DNA from: CAVUFH01 sp963740835
Lineage (GTDB): Bacteria > Actinomycetota > Acidimicrobiia > IMCC26256 > PALSA-610
Direction: 5' to 3'
DNA: 64,000 nucleotides
NCBI GenBank assembly: GCA_963740835.1
Contig: CAVUFH010000002.1
Coordinates: 868,001-932,000, forward strand
The translations under genes were made by a program, and so were the position numbers. The notes beneath the pieces were generated by a model. That model made no database searches. It had not been told where the DNA came from and was given only the letters and a program-made list of their open reading frames with translations. Of this stretch, positions 41,942 through 49,643 are shown piece after piece. The stretch's first letter is position 1; every line of letters starts with the position of its first letter.

Positions 41942-43697
41942 TTACAGGTACTGGCCGGTGGTGACGCGTTCGATCTGCCGGCCGCCCTGGTCGGACTGGC
42001 CTTCGTTCACGATCGTGCGCACGTAGACGATGCGCTCGCCCTTCTTGCCGGAGATCTTCGCCCAGTCGTCCGGGTTGGTGGTGTTCGGCAAGTCCTCGTG
42101 CTCGCGGAACTCCTGCTTGATCGAGTCGAGGAGGTCGTCAGTGCTGATGCCGCGCTCGCCGTTGGCGATCGCCCGCTTGATCGACAACTTCTTCGCGCGC
42201 CGCACGATGTTCTCGATCATTGCGCCCGACGAGAAGTCCTTGAAGTACAGGAGCTCCTTGTCGCCGTTCTGGTACGTGACCTCGAGGAACTTGTTCTCGT
42301 CGCCGGTCGCGTACATGTGGCTGACGGCCTTGTCGATCATCCGCCGGATCGCTTCGTCGGGGTCGCCGCCGGAGTCCTTCAACTCGGTTTCGGAGAGGGG
42401 CAGATTGCTCGTGAGGTACTGCGTGAAGATCGCCCTCGCGCTGTCGACGTCGGGACGCTCGATCTTGATCTTCACGTCGAGGCGGCCGGGCCGCAGGATC
42501 GCGGGGTCGATCAGATCCTCGCGGTTCGACGCGCCGATCACGATGACGTTCTTCAGCAGCTCGACGCCGTCGATCTCGGCGAGCAGCTGCGGCACGATCG
42601 TCGATTCGATATCGGAGGAGATGCCGGTGCCGCGGGTGCGGAACAGGGAGTCCATCTCGTCGAAGAAGACGATGACCGGGTAGCCCTCTTCGCTCTTCTC
42701 GCGCGCGCGCTGGAAGATGAGCCGGATCTGGCGCTCCGTTTCCCCCACGTACTTGTTGAGGAGCTCCGGGCCCTTGATGTTCAGGAAGTAGGAGCGAGCC
42801 TTGGAGTCCGTGCGCTCGGCGACGCGCTTGGCGAGCGAATTGGCGACGGCCTTGGCGATCAGCGTCTTGCCGCAACCCGGAGGGCCGTACAACAAGATGC
42901 CCTTCGGCGGCTGCAGCTCGTGCTCGCGGAACAGGTCGCCGTAGAGGTACGGCAGCTCGACCGCGTCTTTGATCATCTCGATCTGGTCGTCGAGACCGCC
43001 GACGTCGTCGTAGCTGACGTCGGGGACCTCTTCGAGCACCAGCTCCTCGACCTCGGGTCGGGGCAGCTTCTCGAGCAGCAGGCCCGAACGGCCTTCCATG
43101 AGCAGGTGATCGCCGGCGCGGATCTTCACGTCCTGGAGCTCGTCGGCGAGCTCGCAGACGCGCTCCTCGTCGGCCCGGCCGATGACGAGCGCGCGCGTGC
43201 CCACCCTCGAGCAGTTCCTTGAACGTCACGACCTCGCCGGCCACGTCGGCCGAACGCGCGAGCACGACGTTCAGCGACTCGTTGAGCACGACCTCCTGGC
43301 CGCGGCGCAGCTCGTCGCCTTCGATCTCGGGGTGCAGCGCGACCCGCATCTTGCGGCCCGCAGTGAAGATGTCGACGGTTCCGTCCTCGTTGGTGCCGAG
43401 GTAGGTGCCGTAGGCCGACGGCGGCATCGTCAGCTTCTCCACCTCTTCGCGCAGCGCGGCGATGTGCTCGCGCGCCTCGCGCAAGGTGGCCGACAACTTC
43501 TCGTTCTGGGAGACGGCCTGGGCGAGCTGCCCCTTCGTCTCGAGCAGCCGCTCTTCGAGCGTGCGTACCCGCTTCGGCGCGTCTTGGAGACGCCGCCGCA
43601 GCACCACGACCTCTTCTTCGAGGCCCTTGATCATCTCTTGGAGCTGGTCGACTTGAGCCTCGTACTCGGTCAGTCGCCGCTCGTGCTCGGACGCCAT
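41942..43697 (-). pseudogene. arc: proteasomal ATPase Arc/Mpa, frameshifted near residue 166
   Basis: Arc/Mpa is a hexameric AAA+ unfoldase that feeds pupylated proteins into the 20S core. The first frame from ATG 43697 has the Pup-binding coiled coil (residues 1-90) and the OB region (AYGTYLGTNEDGTVDIFTAG) down to FKELLEG. The next frame continues GTRALVIGRADEERV, Walker A GPPGCGKT, pore motif KYVGE and Walker B VIVFFDEMDSLF, and ends GQYL, the gate-opening tail. The total, 1756 nt, is one base over 585 codons; the extra base is in the CCC at 43200-43202. The joined gene has the normal length of about 584 residues. Probably intact in the organism. Confidence 0.9.
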
Positions 43698-43724
43698 GAC
43701 TGACCTCCTCCTCCGACCATTCGG

Positions 43725-43730
43725 ACCCTA
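43725..43730 (-). promoter_or_regulatory. -10 box for arc
   Basis: TAGGGT on the - strand, followed by a short leader with a strong purine-rich SD (GGAGGAGGAGG) before ATG 43697. Confidence 0.45.
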
Positions 43731-43794
43731 CTCCTGCGTTCAGGTCCGCCTGTGTGCATCCGATACCGTTCCCGCGCGGTTTCGCGACGCTGGA

Positions 43795-43818
43795 TTTGTC
43801 ACATGCACTTGTGATAAA
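43795..43818. promoter_or_regulatory. 24-bp imperfect palindrome upstream of the ferredoxin gene (operator candidate)
   Basis: Arms TTTGTCACA and TGTGATAAA are separated by TGCACT, with one mismatch. It sits in an AT-rich island, 83 bp before ATG 43902. TTGTCA (43796) with TTATCC (43819) at 17 bp would place a promoter on the palindrome, suggesting repression by a dimeric regulator. Confidence 0.5.
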
Positions 43819-43901
43819 TTATCCCGGTATCCCAAGATTCTCTCGACCCGATCCCCGCGGACCTGACCCGGAGACCTGAACCCCGAGAAGTGAGGACATC
43901 G

Positions 43902-44138
43902 ATGAAGGTCTGGATCGACCAGGATCTCTGCACGGGCGACGGGCTCTGCGAAGAGATCGCCCCGGACGTGTTCACCCTGCTCGACGACGGTCTCGCGTAC
44001 GTCAAGGAGGGCGCCAAGGTGTTCGACAACCCTGGTGGTGCCGAGGGTCTGGCGAACATTCCCGACGGTCAGCTCGACGCGGTCGTCGAGTCCGCCGAGG
44101 AGTGCCCCGGCGAGTGCATCTTCATCGAGGTCGAGTAA
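43902..44138 (+). CDS. ferredoxin, single-cluster 3Fe-4S/4Fe-4S type
   Basis: A 78-residue soluble electron carrier. The cluster motif is C-x5-C (DLCTGDGLCEE, residues 9-19) with a later CPGEC (70-74), as in ferredoxins that feed cytochrome P450s; the exact cluster type is undecided because of the fourth Cys. The ATG (MKVWIDQDLC) has a GAGGACATC ribosome site. It is monocistronic, followed by an 18-bp palindromic hairpin, and faces the MarP gene. An operator-like palindrome lies upstream. Confidence 0.9.
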   Translation: MKVWIDQDLCTGDGLCEEIAPDVFTLLDDGLAYVKEGAKVFDNPGGAEGLANIPDGQLDAVVESAEECPGECIFIEVE

Positions 44139-44145
44139 TCGCACA

Positions 44146-44163
44146 CGGCGCGGCGCCGCGCCG
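44146..44163 (+). terminator. hairpin after the ferredoxin gene
   Basis: CGGCGCGGC-GCCGCGCCG is a perfect 18-bp palindrome 8 nt after the stop codon, without a T-run. Confidence 0.5.
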
Positions 44164-44195
44164 AAACCCGTCTGACACGTAATCGTCACGAGCTC

Positions 44196-44220
44196 CGAGG
44201 GGTCCATCCAGGGCCCCTCG
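44196..44220 (-). terminator. hairpin after the MarP-like gene
   Basis: CGAGGGG and CCCCTCG arms around an 11-base loop lie 35 nt beyond the stop codon of the minus-strand protease gene. Confidence 0.4.
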
Positions 44221-44254
44221 CTCGCGTTCGGGGTGATCGCGCTGTCGGTCGTGC

Positions 44255-45421
44255 TCAGCCGACGAGGCAGTGTCCGGTGTCGACACCCTGGAAGTCGACC
44301 GTGTCGAGCACCGCGCGCACTTCTTCGTCGGTGATCGCGTAGCTCGTCCCGTCGTTGGCGGGATCGATCGCGAACGCGACACCGATCACCTCGCCGTTGG
44401 TGTTGACGAGCGCGCCGCCCGAGTCGCCGGGTGCGAGGGACGCGGCGAGGACGAACACGTTCCGCCGGCTCGACCCGGTCCGGTAGATGTCGGTGCCGAC
44501 GGCGACGATCTTCTCGCCGACGCGTGCGGGCGCCGGGCGCAGTGGGCCACCGCCCGGGTGACCGTAGACCGCGCCGACGTCGCCGACGCCACCGGTACCG
44601 AGCGACAGGCCGGCGACGTCGAGCTCCTCGACGCGCAGTACTGCGAGGTCGCGCACCGGGTCGAACGCGACGACGCGCGCATCGTGCTCCGCGCCGGTGG
44701 CGTCCTCGACCGTGGTGTCGTCCTCACCCGCGACGACGTGCGCGTTGGTCACGACGAGGCCACTGGTGGTGACCCACCCGCTGCCCTCTTGGATCTGCCG
44801 GCACGCGCGCCCGCTCACCTTCACGATCGACCTGCTGACGGTGCGGTTGACCTCCTCCGAGATCGCGGCTTCGGGCGGGAGACCGGGGTCGGGAGGTGAG
44901 TCGAGCGGACCGAGCGCCGAGGGGTACGGCGCGTCGGAGATCGCGCGGCCCCACGCCGCGAACTGGGCGGGTTGCGTCGGGGTGAGATCGTCGAGGAAAC
45001 CGATGACCGCAGAACCGCGCGCCATGCGGGCCGGCCAACCCTTGGCCGTCGCGAGCGACGGGATCGTCATCCAGACGAGCAGCAACACTCCGAGCGTGCC
45101 GATCGCCGCGCCCGCGATCCGGTCCCAGCGCGGCAGCGGCGTGCCGTCGCCCGAGTAGCGGTGGACGACGACGCCGAGCCCGAGCCCGAGCGCCTGGCCG
45201 AGCGTCGCGACCAGCACGAGGAAGAGCACCGCGACCGTCACCCGGTCGTCGGCGCTGGTGCCGCCGAACGCGGTGACGACGCGCGGCACGTAGTGGACGC
45301 CGATGACGAGGCCGAGCGCGACCCCACCCCACGCGAACACGCGTGCGACGAAGCCGAGCCGCCAGCCGCCGATGCCGGCGGCGAGCACCGCCACGATGAT
45401 CGCGATGTCGAGCGCATTCAT
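44255..45421 (-). CDS. CvpA-trypsin fusion, MarP-like periplasmic serine protease
   Basis: A 388-residue membrane-anchored protease. Residues 1-130 are a CvpA-like four-TM domain (IAIIVAVLAAGIGGWRLGF). The trypsin-like domain (about 185-380) has His in VVTNAHVVAG, Asp in AFDPVRDLAVLRV and Ser in APGDSGGAL, all three present. MarP (Rv3671c) of M. tuberculosis has the same order and is needed for acid resistance. Two cysteines (in GRACRQIQ and TGHCLVG) may form the stabilising disulfide. The ATG lies 6 bp after the trmI stop, so the gene is in the ttuB-ttuA-trmI transcript. Confidence 0.9.
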   Translation of the reverse strand: MNALDIAIIVAVLAAGIGGWRLGFVARVFAWGGVALGLVIGVHYVPRVVTAFGGTSADDRVTVAVLFLVLVATLGQALGLGLGVVVHRYSGDGTPLPRWDRIAGAAIGTLGVLLLVWMTIPSLATAKGWPARMARGSAVIGFLDDLTPTQPAQFAAWGRAISDAPYPSALGPLDSPPDPGLPPEAAISEEVNRTVSRSIVKVSGRACRQIQEGSGWVTTSGLVVTNAHVVAGEDDTTVEDATGAEHDARVVAFDPVRDLAVLRVEELDVAGLSLGTGGVGDVGAVYGHPGGGPLRPAPARVGEKIVAVGTDIYRTGSSRRNVFVLAASLAPGDSGGALVNTNGEVIGVAFAIDPANDGTSYAITDEEVRAVLDTVDFQGVDTGHCLVG

Positions 45422-45427
45422 AACCGC

Positions 45428-46210
45428 TCAGCCGTCGGCCACCAAGAGGCGCGCGTGGGTCAGGAACCCGGTGTGCGCGACCATCCGGTGGTCCGGGCGG
45501 ATCGACTGACCCTCGACGTGCCAGCTGCGCTGCAACACTTCGAGCGACTCCACCATGCCGAAGGGTGCCTCGCTCAGTTCCTCGCGCAACCGCCCGACCT
45601 GCAGGATCGTGGGCAAGTACGCGACGAGTATGCCGCCCGGTCGCAATGCCTGAACCGCGTGCTTCACCACGCGCCATGGCTCGGGCAGGTCGAGCACGAC
45701 CCGGTCGAGGTCGTGTTCGTCGATGCCTTCGTAGGCATCGCGCACGTGCACGTCGAGTGGGACGTCCTCGCCCAGGAACGCGTGGACGTTGTGCACCGCG
45801 CGGTCGGCGAAGTCCTGGCGCAGTTCGTAGCCGGTGACGCGCCCGTCGCGGCCGGTCGCACGGAGGAGCGCGCACGACAGCGCCCCGGACCCGACGCCGG
45901 ACTCGAGGATGCGCGCACCCGGATAGATGTCGGCGAGCATCAGGATCGGGCCGAGGTCCTTGGGATAGATGACCTGCGCGCCGCGCGGCATCTCCAGGAC
46001 GTACTCGGACAGAGTCGGCCGCACTGCGACGAGGCGCGCGCCCTTGGCGCTGCGCACGGTGATGCCTTCGTCGTGGCCGATGATCGCGTCGTGCTCGACG
46101 ATCCCGGCGTGGGTGTGGAACTGCGCGCCGGTTGCGAGCGTGATGAGGTGACGTCGCTTCTTGTTGTCGACGAGGAGCACGCGGTCACCGTCGGCGAACG
46201 GGCGGTTCAC
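45428..46210 (-). CDS. trmI: tRNA (adenine58-N1)-methyltransferase TrmI
   Basis: A 260-residue SAM enzyme that makes m1A at position 58 in the tRNA T-loop. The N-terminal beta domain is followed by a Rossmann fold with ILESGVGSGALSCALL (about residues 100-115) and the family motif VVLDLPEPWRVVKHA (about 173-187). The GTG start at 46210 overlaps the ttuA stop by 4 bp. Adjacency to a tRNA thiolase makes a T-loop modification operon. Confidence 0.94.
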   Translation of the reverse strand: MNRPFADGDRVLLVDNKKRRHLITLATGAQFHTHAGIVEHDAIIGHDEGITVRSAKGARLVAVRPTLSEYVLEMPRGAQVIYPKDLGPILMLADIYPGARILESGVGSGALSCALLRATGRDGRVTGYELRQDFADRAVHNVHAFLGEDVPLDVHVRDAYEGIDEHDLDRVVLDLPEPWRVVKHAVQALRPGGILVAYLPTILQVGRLREELSEAPFGMVESLEVLQRSWHVEGQSIRPDHRMVAHTGFLTHARLLVADG

Positions 46211-47148
46211 GACGCCGGCTCCGCGTCGCCGAGCATGGGCAGGCGACGGCCGGTGGCCCGGGCCTGCAAGCGGCAGAACGCGCACAGATCGCCGGGGGTC
46301 GGGGCGCCGCACTCCCGACACGCTCCGAGCTCGGCCTTCTCCTCCGCGGCGTCGCCGCTGAACCGGTCGTAGGCGCGGTCGAAGAAGCCGAACAGGAACG
46401 CGTTCTTCGCCCCGGGTGAAGTTTCCTCGATCGCGTTCAGCGCCTCCTTGTATCCGAGGTGCCGGTTGCCGGCCGCCATGGGGCACTCCTCGACGATGTA
46501 GTCGATGCCGGTCAGCACGCAGTACGCCGCGAGCTCGCGCTCGCCGAGTCGCACGAGCGGCTTCACCTTGCGCGCGAACCCGGGCGCCGCAGGCAGCACC
46601 GGGTGTTGACGCCCGAGGTACGGAGCGTCCCACCGCAACACGTTGCCGAACAGCACCGCGGCTTCGTCGTCGAGGTTGTGGCCGGTCGCGAGCACGTTGT
46701 ATCCGTTGCTCAGCGCGGCCGCGTTGAAGAGGTGACGCTTCGAGAGCCCGCACGCCGAACACGGCGCCCGCTTCGCCGCGCGCGATCCGTCGGGGACGTC
46801 GAAGCCGAAGTCGGTGGGCAGGTCGACCTCGAGCAGGGTGAAGTCGTGCGCCTTCGCGAAGTCGCGGGCGAACGACGCGGAGGTGTCCGAGTACTCGCCG
46901 ATGCCGAGTCCGACGTACAACCCGTCGGCGTCGTAGCCGAGGCCGCGGAGCAGCTGCCACAGGCCGAGCGAGTCCTTGCCGCCGGAGACCGCGACGAGCA
47001 CGCGGTCGCCGGGCTCGATCATGTCGAAGTCGTGGATGGCCCGCCGGACCTGTTCCTCGCAGTGCCGGACGAAGCAATCGCGACAGAACCCGGCATTGTG
47101 GCGGCGGATGTCGATCACCGCCGGTTCCCGGCACCGCCGGCACTTCAT
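46207..47148 (-). CDS. ttuA: TtuA/NCS6-like tRNA 2-thiolation protein
   Basis: A 313-residue ATP-dependent thiolase. The zinc finger MKCRRCREPAV is at the N-terminus and CRECGAPTPGDLCAFC at the C-terminus; the PP-loop is VAVSGGKDSLGL (52-63). Cysteines APCSACG and EECPMA sit where Thermus TtuA binds its 4Fe-4S cluster. TtuA makes the 2-thiouridine/ribothymidine at position 54 with a TtuB sulfur carrier; the neighbouring ttuB-like gene supports this function. The start is the ATG at 47148, overlapping ttuB. Confidence 0.88.
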   Translation of the reverse strand: MKCRRCREPAVIDIRRHNAGFCRDCFVRHCEEQVRRAIHDFDMIEPGDRVLVAVSGGKDSLGLWQLLRGLGYDADGLYVGLGIGEYSDTSASFARDFAKAHDFTLLEVDLPTDFGFDVPDGSRAAKRAPCSACGLSKRHLFNAAALSNGYNVLATGHNLDDEAAVLFGNVLRWDAPYLGRQHPVLPAAPGFARKVKPLVRLGERELAAYCVLTGIDYIVEECPMAAGNRHLGYKEALNAIEETSPGAKNAFLFGFFDRAYDRFSGDAAEEKAELGACRECGAPTPGDLCAFCRLQARATGRRLPMLGDAEPAS

Positions 47149-47345
47149 GCCGCGCCGCCCGAGATGACCGGCCGTATCTCCACGATGTCGTCGTCGCCGA
47201 GCCGCTCGTCGCGCGTCACCAAGGTCTCGTTGCGGATCACGAGGACCGATTCGGGAACGACCTCGAGGTGCCGGAGCAGCTGCTCCACCGTGCGGGGAGC
47301 CGGCAGCTCGAGCTCGCGACGCGGGTTGCGGAGCACGACTCTCAT
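47145..47345 (-). CDS. ttuB: MoaD/ThiS-family sulfur carrier (TtuB-like)
   Basis: A 66-residue ubiquitin-fold protein. ESVLVIRNETLVTRDERLGDDDIVEIRP matches TtuB/ThiS proteins (key: LVIRNETLVTRDERL), and the C-terminus reads VISGGAA. Sulfur carriers need a free GG end for adenylation; here two extra alanines follow and must be removed, or the GG is internal. It overlaps ttuA by 4 bp. A MoeB-type E1 or a rhodanese is not in the window. TACCCT on this strand (47355-47360) is a possible promoter. Confidence 0.82.
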   Translation of the reverse strand: MRVVLRNPRRELELPAPRTVEQLLRHLEVVPESVLVIRNETLVTRDERLGDDDIVEIRPVISGGAA

Positions 47346-47424
47346 GAGGGCATCAGGGTACTTGCGGGAGCGCGGCTTCCCCCTCACGAAGGGTTACGGG
47401 CGCGAAGCGTGACGCGTGAAATGT

Positions 47425-47628
47425 CTAGACCGGCTCCTTGCTTCCGAAGACGAAGATGTCGCCCGGACTGATCTTGGTGCGGTAGAGCACCTCGGGTTGG
47501 CTGCGCGAGATCCGCCGGAGCGACCGGGCGCCCACCGCGAGGATCGCGACGATCATCCACGGCCGGGACCCGCTCATACCGCGCCGGATCCCGGTCCAGG
47601 TCAGCCGCCGGAGCAGGACGATGTACAC
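47425..47628 (-). CDS. small actinobacterial protein, 67 residues
   Basis: A basic protein (MYIVLLRRLTWTGIRRG) with a hydrophobic stretch PWMIVAILAVGARSLRRI and a conserved-looking end (YRTKISPGDIFVFGSK). No family name is certain; a similar short protein follows DUF3618-like genes in other Actinomycetota. It lies 1 nt after the upstream gene. Confidence 0.55.
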   Translation of the reverse strand: MYIVLLRRLTWTGIRRGMSGSRPWMIVAILAVGARSLRRISRSQPEVLYRTKISPGDIFVFGSKEPV

Positions 47629-47629
47629 G

Positions 47630-47860
47630 TCAGAGTCTCCGGATCTCGAACACCGGCTGGCGCTTCTTGCTCCGCCGCCGGCCCAACCAATACGCGACGA
47701 CGACCGCGGTCGTCGCCACCGCGACCGCGACGACGGTGAGCGAGATCTTCACGTCCTCGACGCGGCTGTCGACCTCGCCCCGCAATTCGCGCAGCTTGGC
47801 TTCGATGTCTTCGCGGGTGACCTTCTCGGGGACTTCCGACTCGGGCTTCTTCGCGCTCAT
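47630..47860 (-). CDS. small membrane protein, DUF3618-like
   Basis: A 76-residue protein with an acidic/basic amphipathic helix (VTREDIEAKLRELRGEVDSR) and one TM (LTVVAVAVATTAVVVAYWLG, 41-60) ending in a basic tail (RRRSKKR). This pattern is the DUF3618 type. It overlaps the upstream holin-like gene by 4 bp. Confidence 0.65.
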   Translation of the reverse strand: MSAKKPESEVPEKVTREDIEAKLRELRGEVDSRVEDVKISLTVVAVAVATTAVVVAYWLGRRRSKKRQPVFEIRRL

Positions 47861-48165
47861 TCCGGCAGTCTCCGCTTCTTCGCCGCGAGGTACGCGATGT
47901 AGGCGACGACGAGCAGCAGGATCACCACGATCAGATACGGGAGGAAGGACCGCCAGTCGGCGAAGGCGTCACCGGTCTCGGTCTGCAGGACGCGCAGGAT
48001 CGCCATCGCGAGGAAGAAGCAGCCGGTGCCGAGCAGGACCGCGCCGCCGATGCCGAACCCGACGAAGCGGCCGAGCCCCTTGATCGGGTCGATCGTCTCC
48101 TGCTTCGCGTACGCGACGACCAGGTCTTTCAGCTCCCGGATCGTCTGTTGCGGATTGTCGGCCAC
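47857..48165 (-). CDS. phage-holin-superfamily (DUF1469-like) membrane protein
   Basis: A 102-residue protein with an N-terminal amphipathic segment (QQTIRELKDLVVAYAKQE) and two TM helices (about 30-57 and 70-92). It matches the housekeeping Phage_holin_3_6 type found in Actinomycetota rather than a phage gene. GTG start at 48165, with AGGAG 7 nt upstream. Followed by the DUF3618-like gene, a common pairing. Confidence 0.75.
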   Translation of the reverse strand: MADNPQQTIRELKDLVVAYAKQETIDPIKGLGRFVGFGIGGAVLLGTGCFFLAMAILRVLQTETGDAFADWRSFLPYLIVVILLLVVAYIAYLAAKKRRLPE

Positions 48166-48275
48166 GCACTGCTCCTGGTTCTGCCGTGCGGTCAGGGGCT
48201 CCCGGCTCGGCGCAGGAGTCTTCCCCGCAGGGGTGCCGGTCGCAACACCTTCTCATGAGCTCGGCCCGGCGTCGG

Positions 48276-49643
48276 TCATGGGGCGGGGACGACGCGGGCC
48301 ACTGGCGCCTGCGGGTACGCGGCCACCAGGCGCGCGACCTCGTCGGCGATGGCACGACCGCCGGCGGCGGAGAACGCATCGTTGGCGAGGAAGGCGAAGC
48401 GCAAGTGCTCGGCATCGTCGACGATCCCTGCGAGGCCCGCGACGTCGTCGATGTAGCCGGTCTTGGCGCGCAGCTGGCCTTCGAGCCCGTCGCCACGCGC
48501 GGCGAGCGTCCCCGTTCTCCCGGCGATGGGCAACCCGCGGTCGAGTGCCGCGAACCGCGAGTCGCGCGAGAGCTCGAGGGTTCCGAGCAGCGTCGTGCAC
48601 GTCACCCGATTCGTCGGTGCGAGCCCGGAGCCGTCCTTCAGATCGAGGCCGGCAGTGCTGACGCCGAGCTCCTTCAGCGCGTCGGCCGCCAGACGCGTGC
48701 CGGCCGCGGTCGATCCGTCGCCACCACGTGCGAGCCCGACTTCGCGCATGAGCATCTCCGCGGTCTGGTTGTCGCTCGACGTGAGCATGCTCGCGACGAT
48801 GTCGGAGAGCGGTGGGGACGTGACCGAACCGATGTCGCGCGCGTCGGTCGGTGCCTTGCCGCGCACGACACCGCCGACGTTCACCCCGCGCGCGACCAGT
48901 AGTGCCTGCAACTGTGCGCCCGCGTTCAGCGCGGGATCGGTCACCCGAGTGCCTGCCGCGGTGCCGTCATCGACGGTGAGCGCGCCGAGGGGGCCGATGT
49001 CGGATGTGTAACTGCTCTTCCAGTCCGGGAGGAAGCGGAGACCGTCCTGACGGGAGTCGTCGGCGACGATCGCCGGTACCGACTTCACCCCGCTTGCGAC
49101 GATCGCATCCGCGAGGGAGGCGAGCGGTGTGACCACATCGGTGCGGCTGCGCGCGCTGTTGCGGATGCGTTGTTCGTACTGCGGCGTCGTGAGCACCGGA
49201 TCACCGCCGCCGACGAGGAAGAGGGTCCCGTCGCCGGTGAGCTGGGCGCGCGTGACGAACTTGTGATCGGGACCGAGCACGGAGAGTGCGACCGCGCCCG
49301 TGACCAGCTTGAGGGTCGACGCGGGTGCGAACGCGTGGTCGGGCTGTACCGCGGCGACGGGCCCGCCGGGTGTGGTCGGGTCATCGACCGCAACACACGC
49401 GTTGTACTTGCCCACATAGGCCGCGAGCGTGTCGGCCAGCGCCTTGCGCGCGGCGGCATCCGCGAAGAAATAGGGCATCCGCCGGGCCGACAGCAGGGGC
49501 GACGACGCGGCGGGGCGGTCGGTGCGCGCCGGGGTCGCCGCGGCGGGCTCGTCCTCGCGTAGTGCGACGACGGCGCACACGATCGCGACCGCAACCAGTA
49601 CGAGTCCGACGACGCGCAGTGCCGCGCGCCGGCGCCGGGTCAA
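48276..49643 (-). CDS. dacB: D-alanyl-D-alanine carboxypeptidase/endopeptidase (PBP4 family)
   Basis: A 455-residue peptidoglycan hydrolase. A signal-anchor (RAALRVVGLVLVAVAIVCAVVA) leads to a class C penicillin-binding fold: SxxK in ASTLKLV, SDN in TSSDNQTAE, KTG in RAKTGYIDD. Length and a domain between SxxK and SDN are as in DacB/PBP4. The chosen start TTG 49643 overlaps the stop of the upstream synthetase gene by 4 bp (TTGA) and gives a normal signal sequence; GTG 49682 is the other option. It trims peptide stems outside the membrane. Confidence 0.93.
   Translation of the reverse strand: MTRRRRAALRVVGLVLVAVAIVCAVVALREDEPAAATPARTDRPAASSPLLSARRMPYFFADAAARKALADTLAAYVGKYNACVAVDDPTTPGGPVAAVQPDHAFAPASTLKLVTGAVALSVLGPDHKFVTRAQLTGDGTLFLVGGGDPVLTTPQYEQRIRNSARSRTDVVTPLASLADAIVASGVKSVPAIVADDSRQDGLRFLPDWKSSYTSDIGPLGALTVDDGTAAGTRVTDPALNAGAQLQALLVARGVNVGGVVRGKAPTDARDIGSVTSPPLSDIVASMLTSSDNQTAEMLMREVGLARGGDGSTAAGTRLAADALKELGVSTAGLDLKDGSGLAPTNRVTCTTLLGTLELSRDSRFAALDRGLPIAGRTGTLAARGDGLEGQLRAKTGYIDDVAGLAGIVDDAEHLRFAFLANDAFSAAGGRAIADEVARLVAAYPQAPVARVVPAP

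Noticed and set aside
36888..43697. Programmed frameshifting or decay of proteasome genes (prcA, HNH, arc)
   Set aside because: No slippery-site plus pseudoknot pattern; indels in other, unrelated genes of the window show the same signature.
47857..48165. Prophage holin
   Set aside because: No other phage genes nearby; this holin-superfamily type occurs as a housekeeping membrane protein paired with a DUF3618-like gene.
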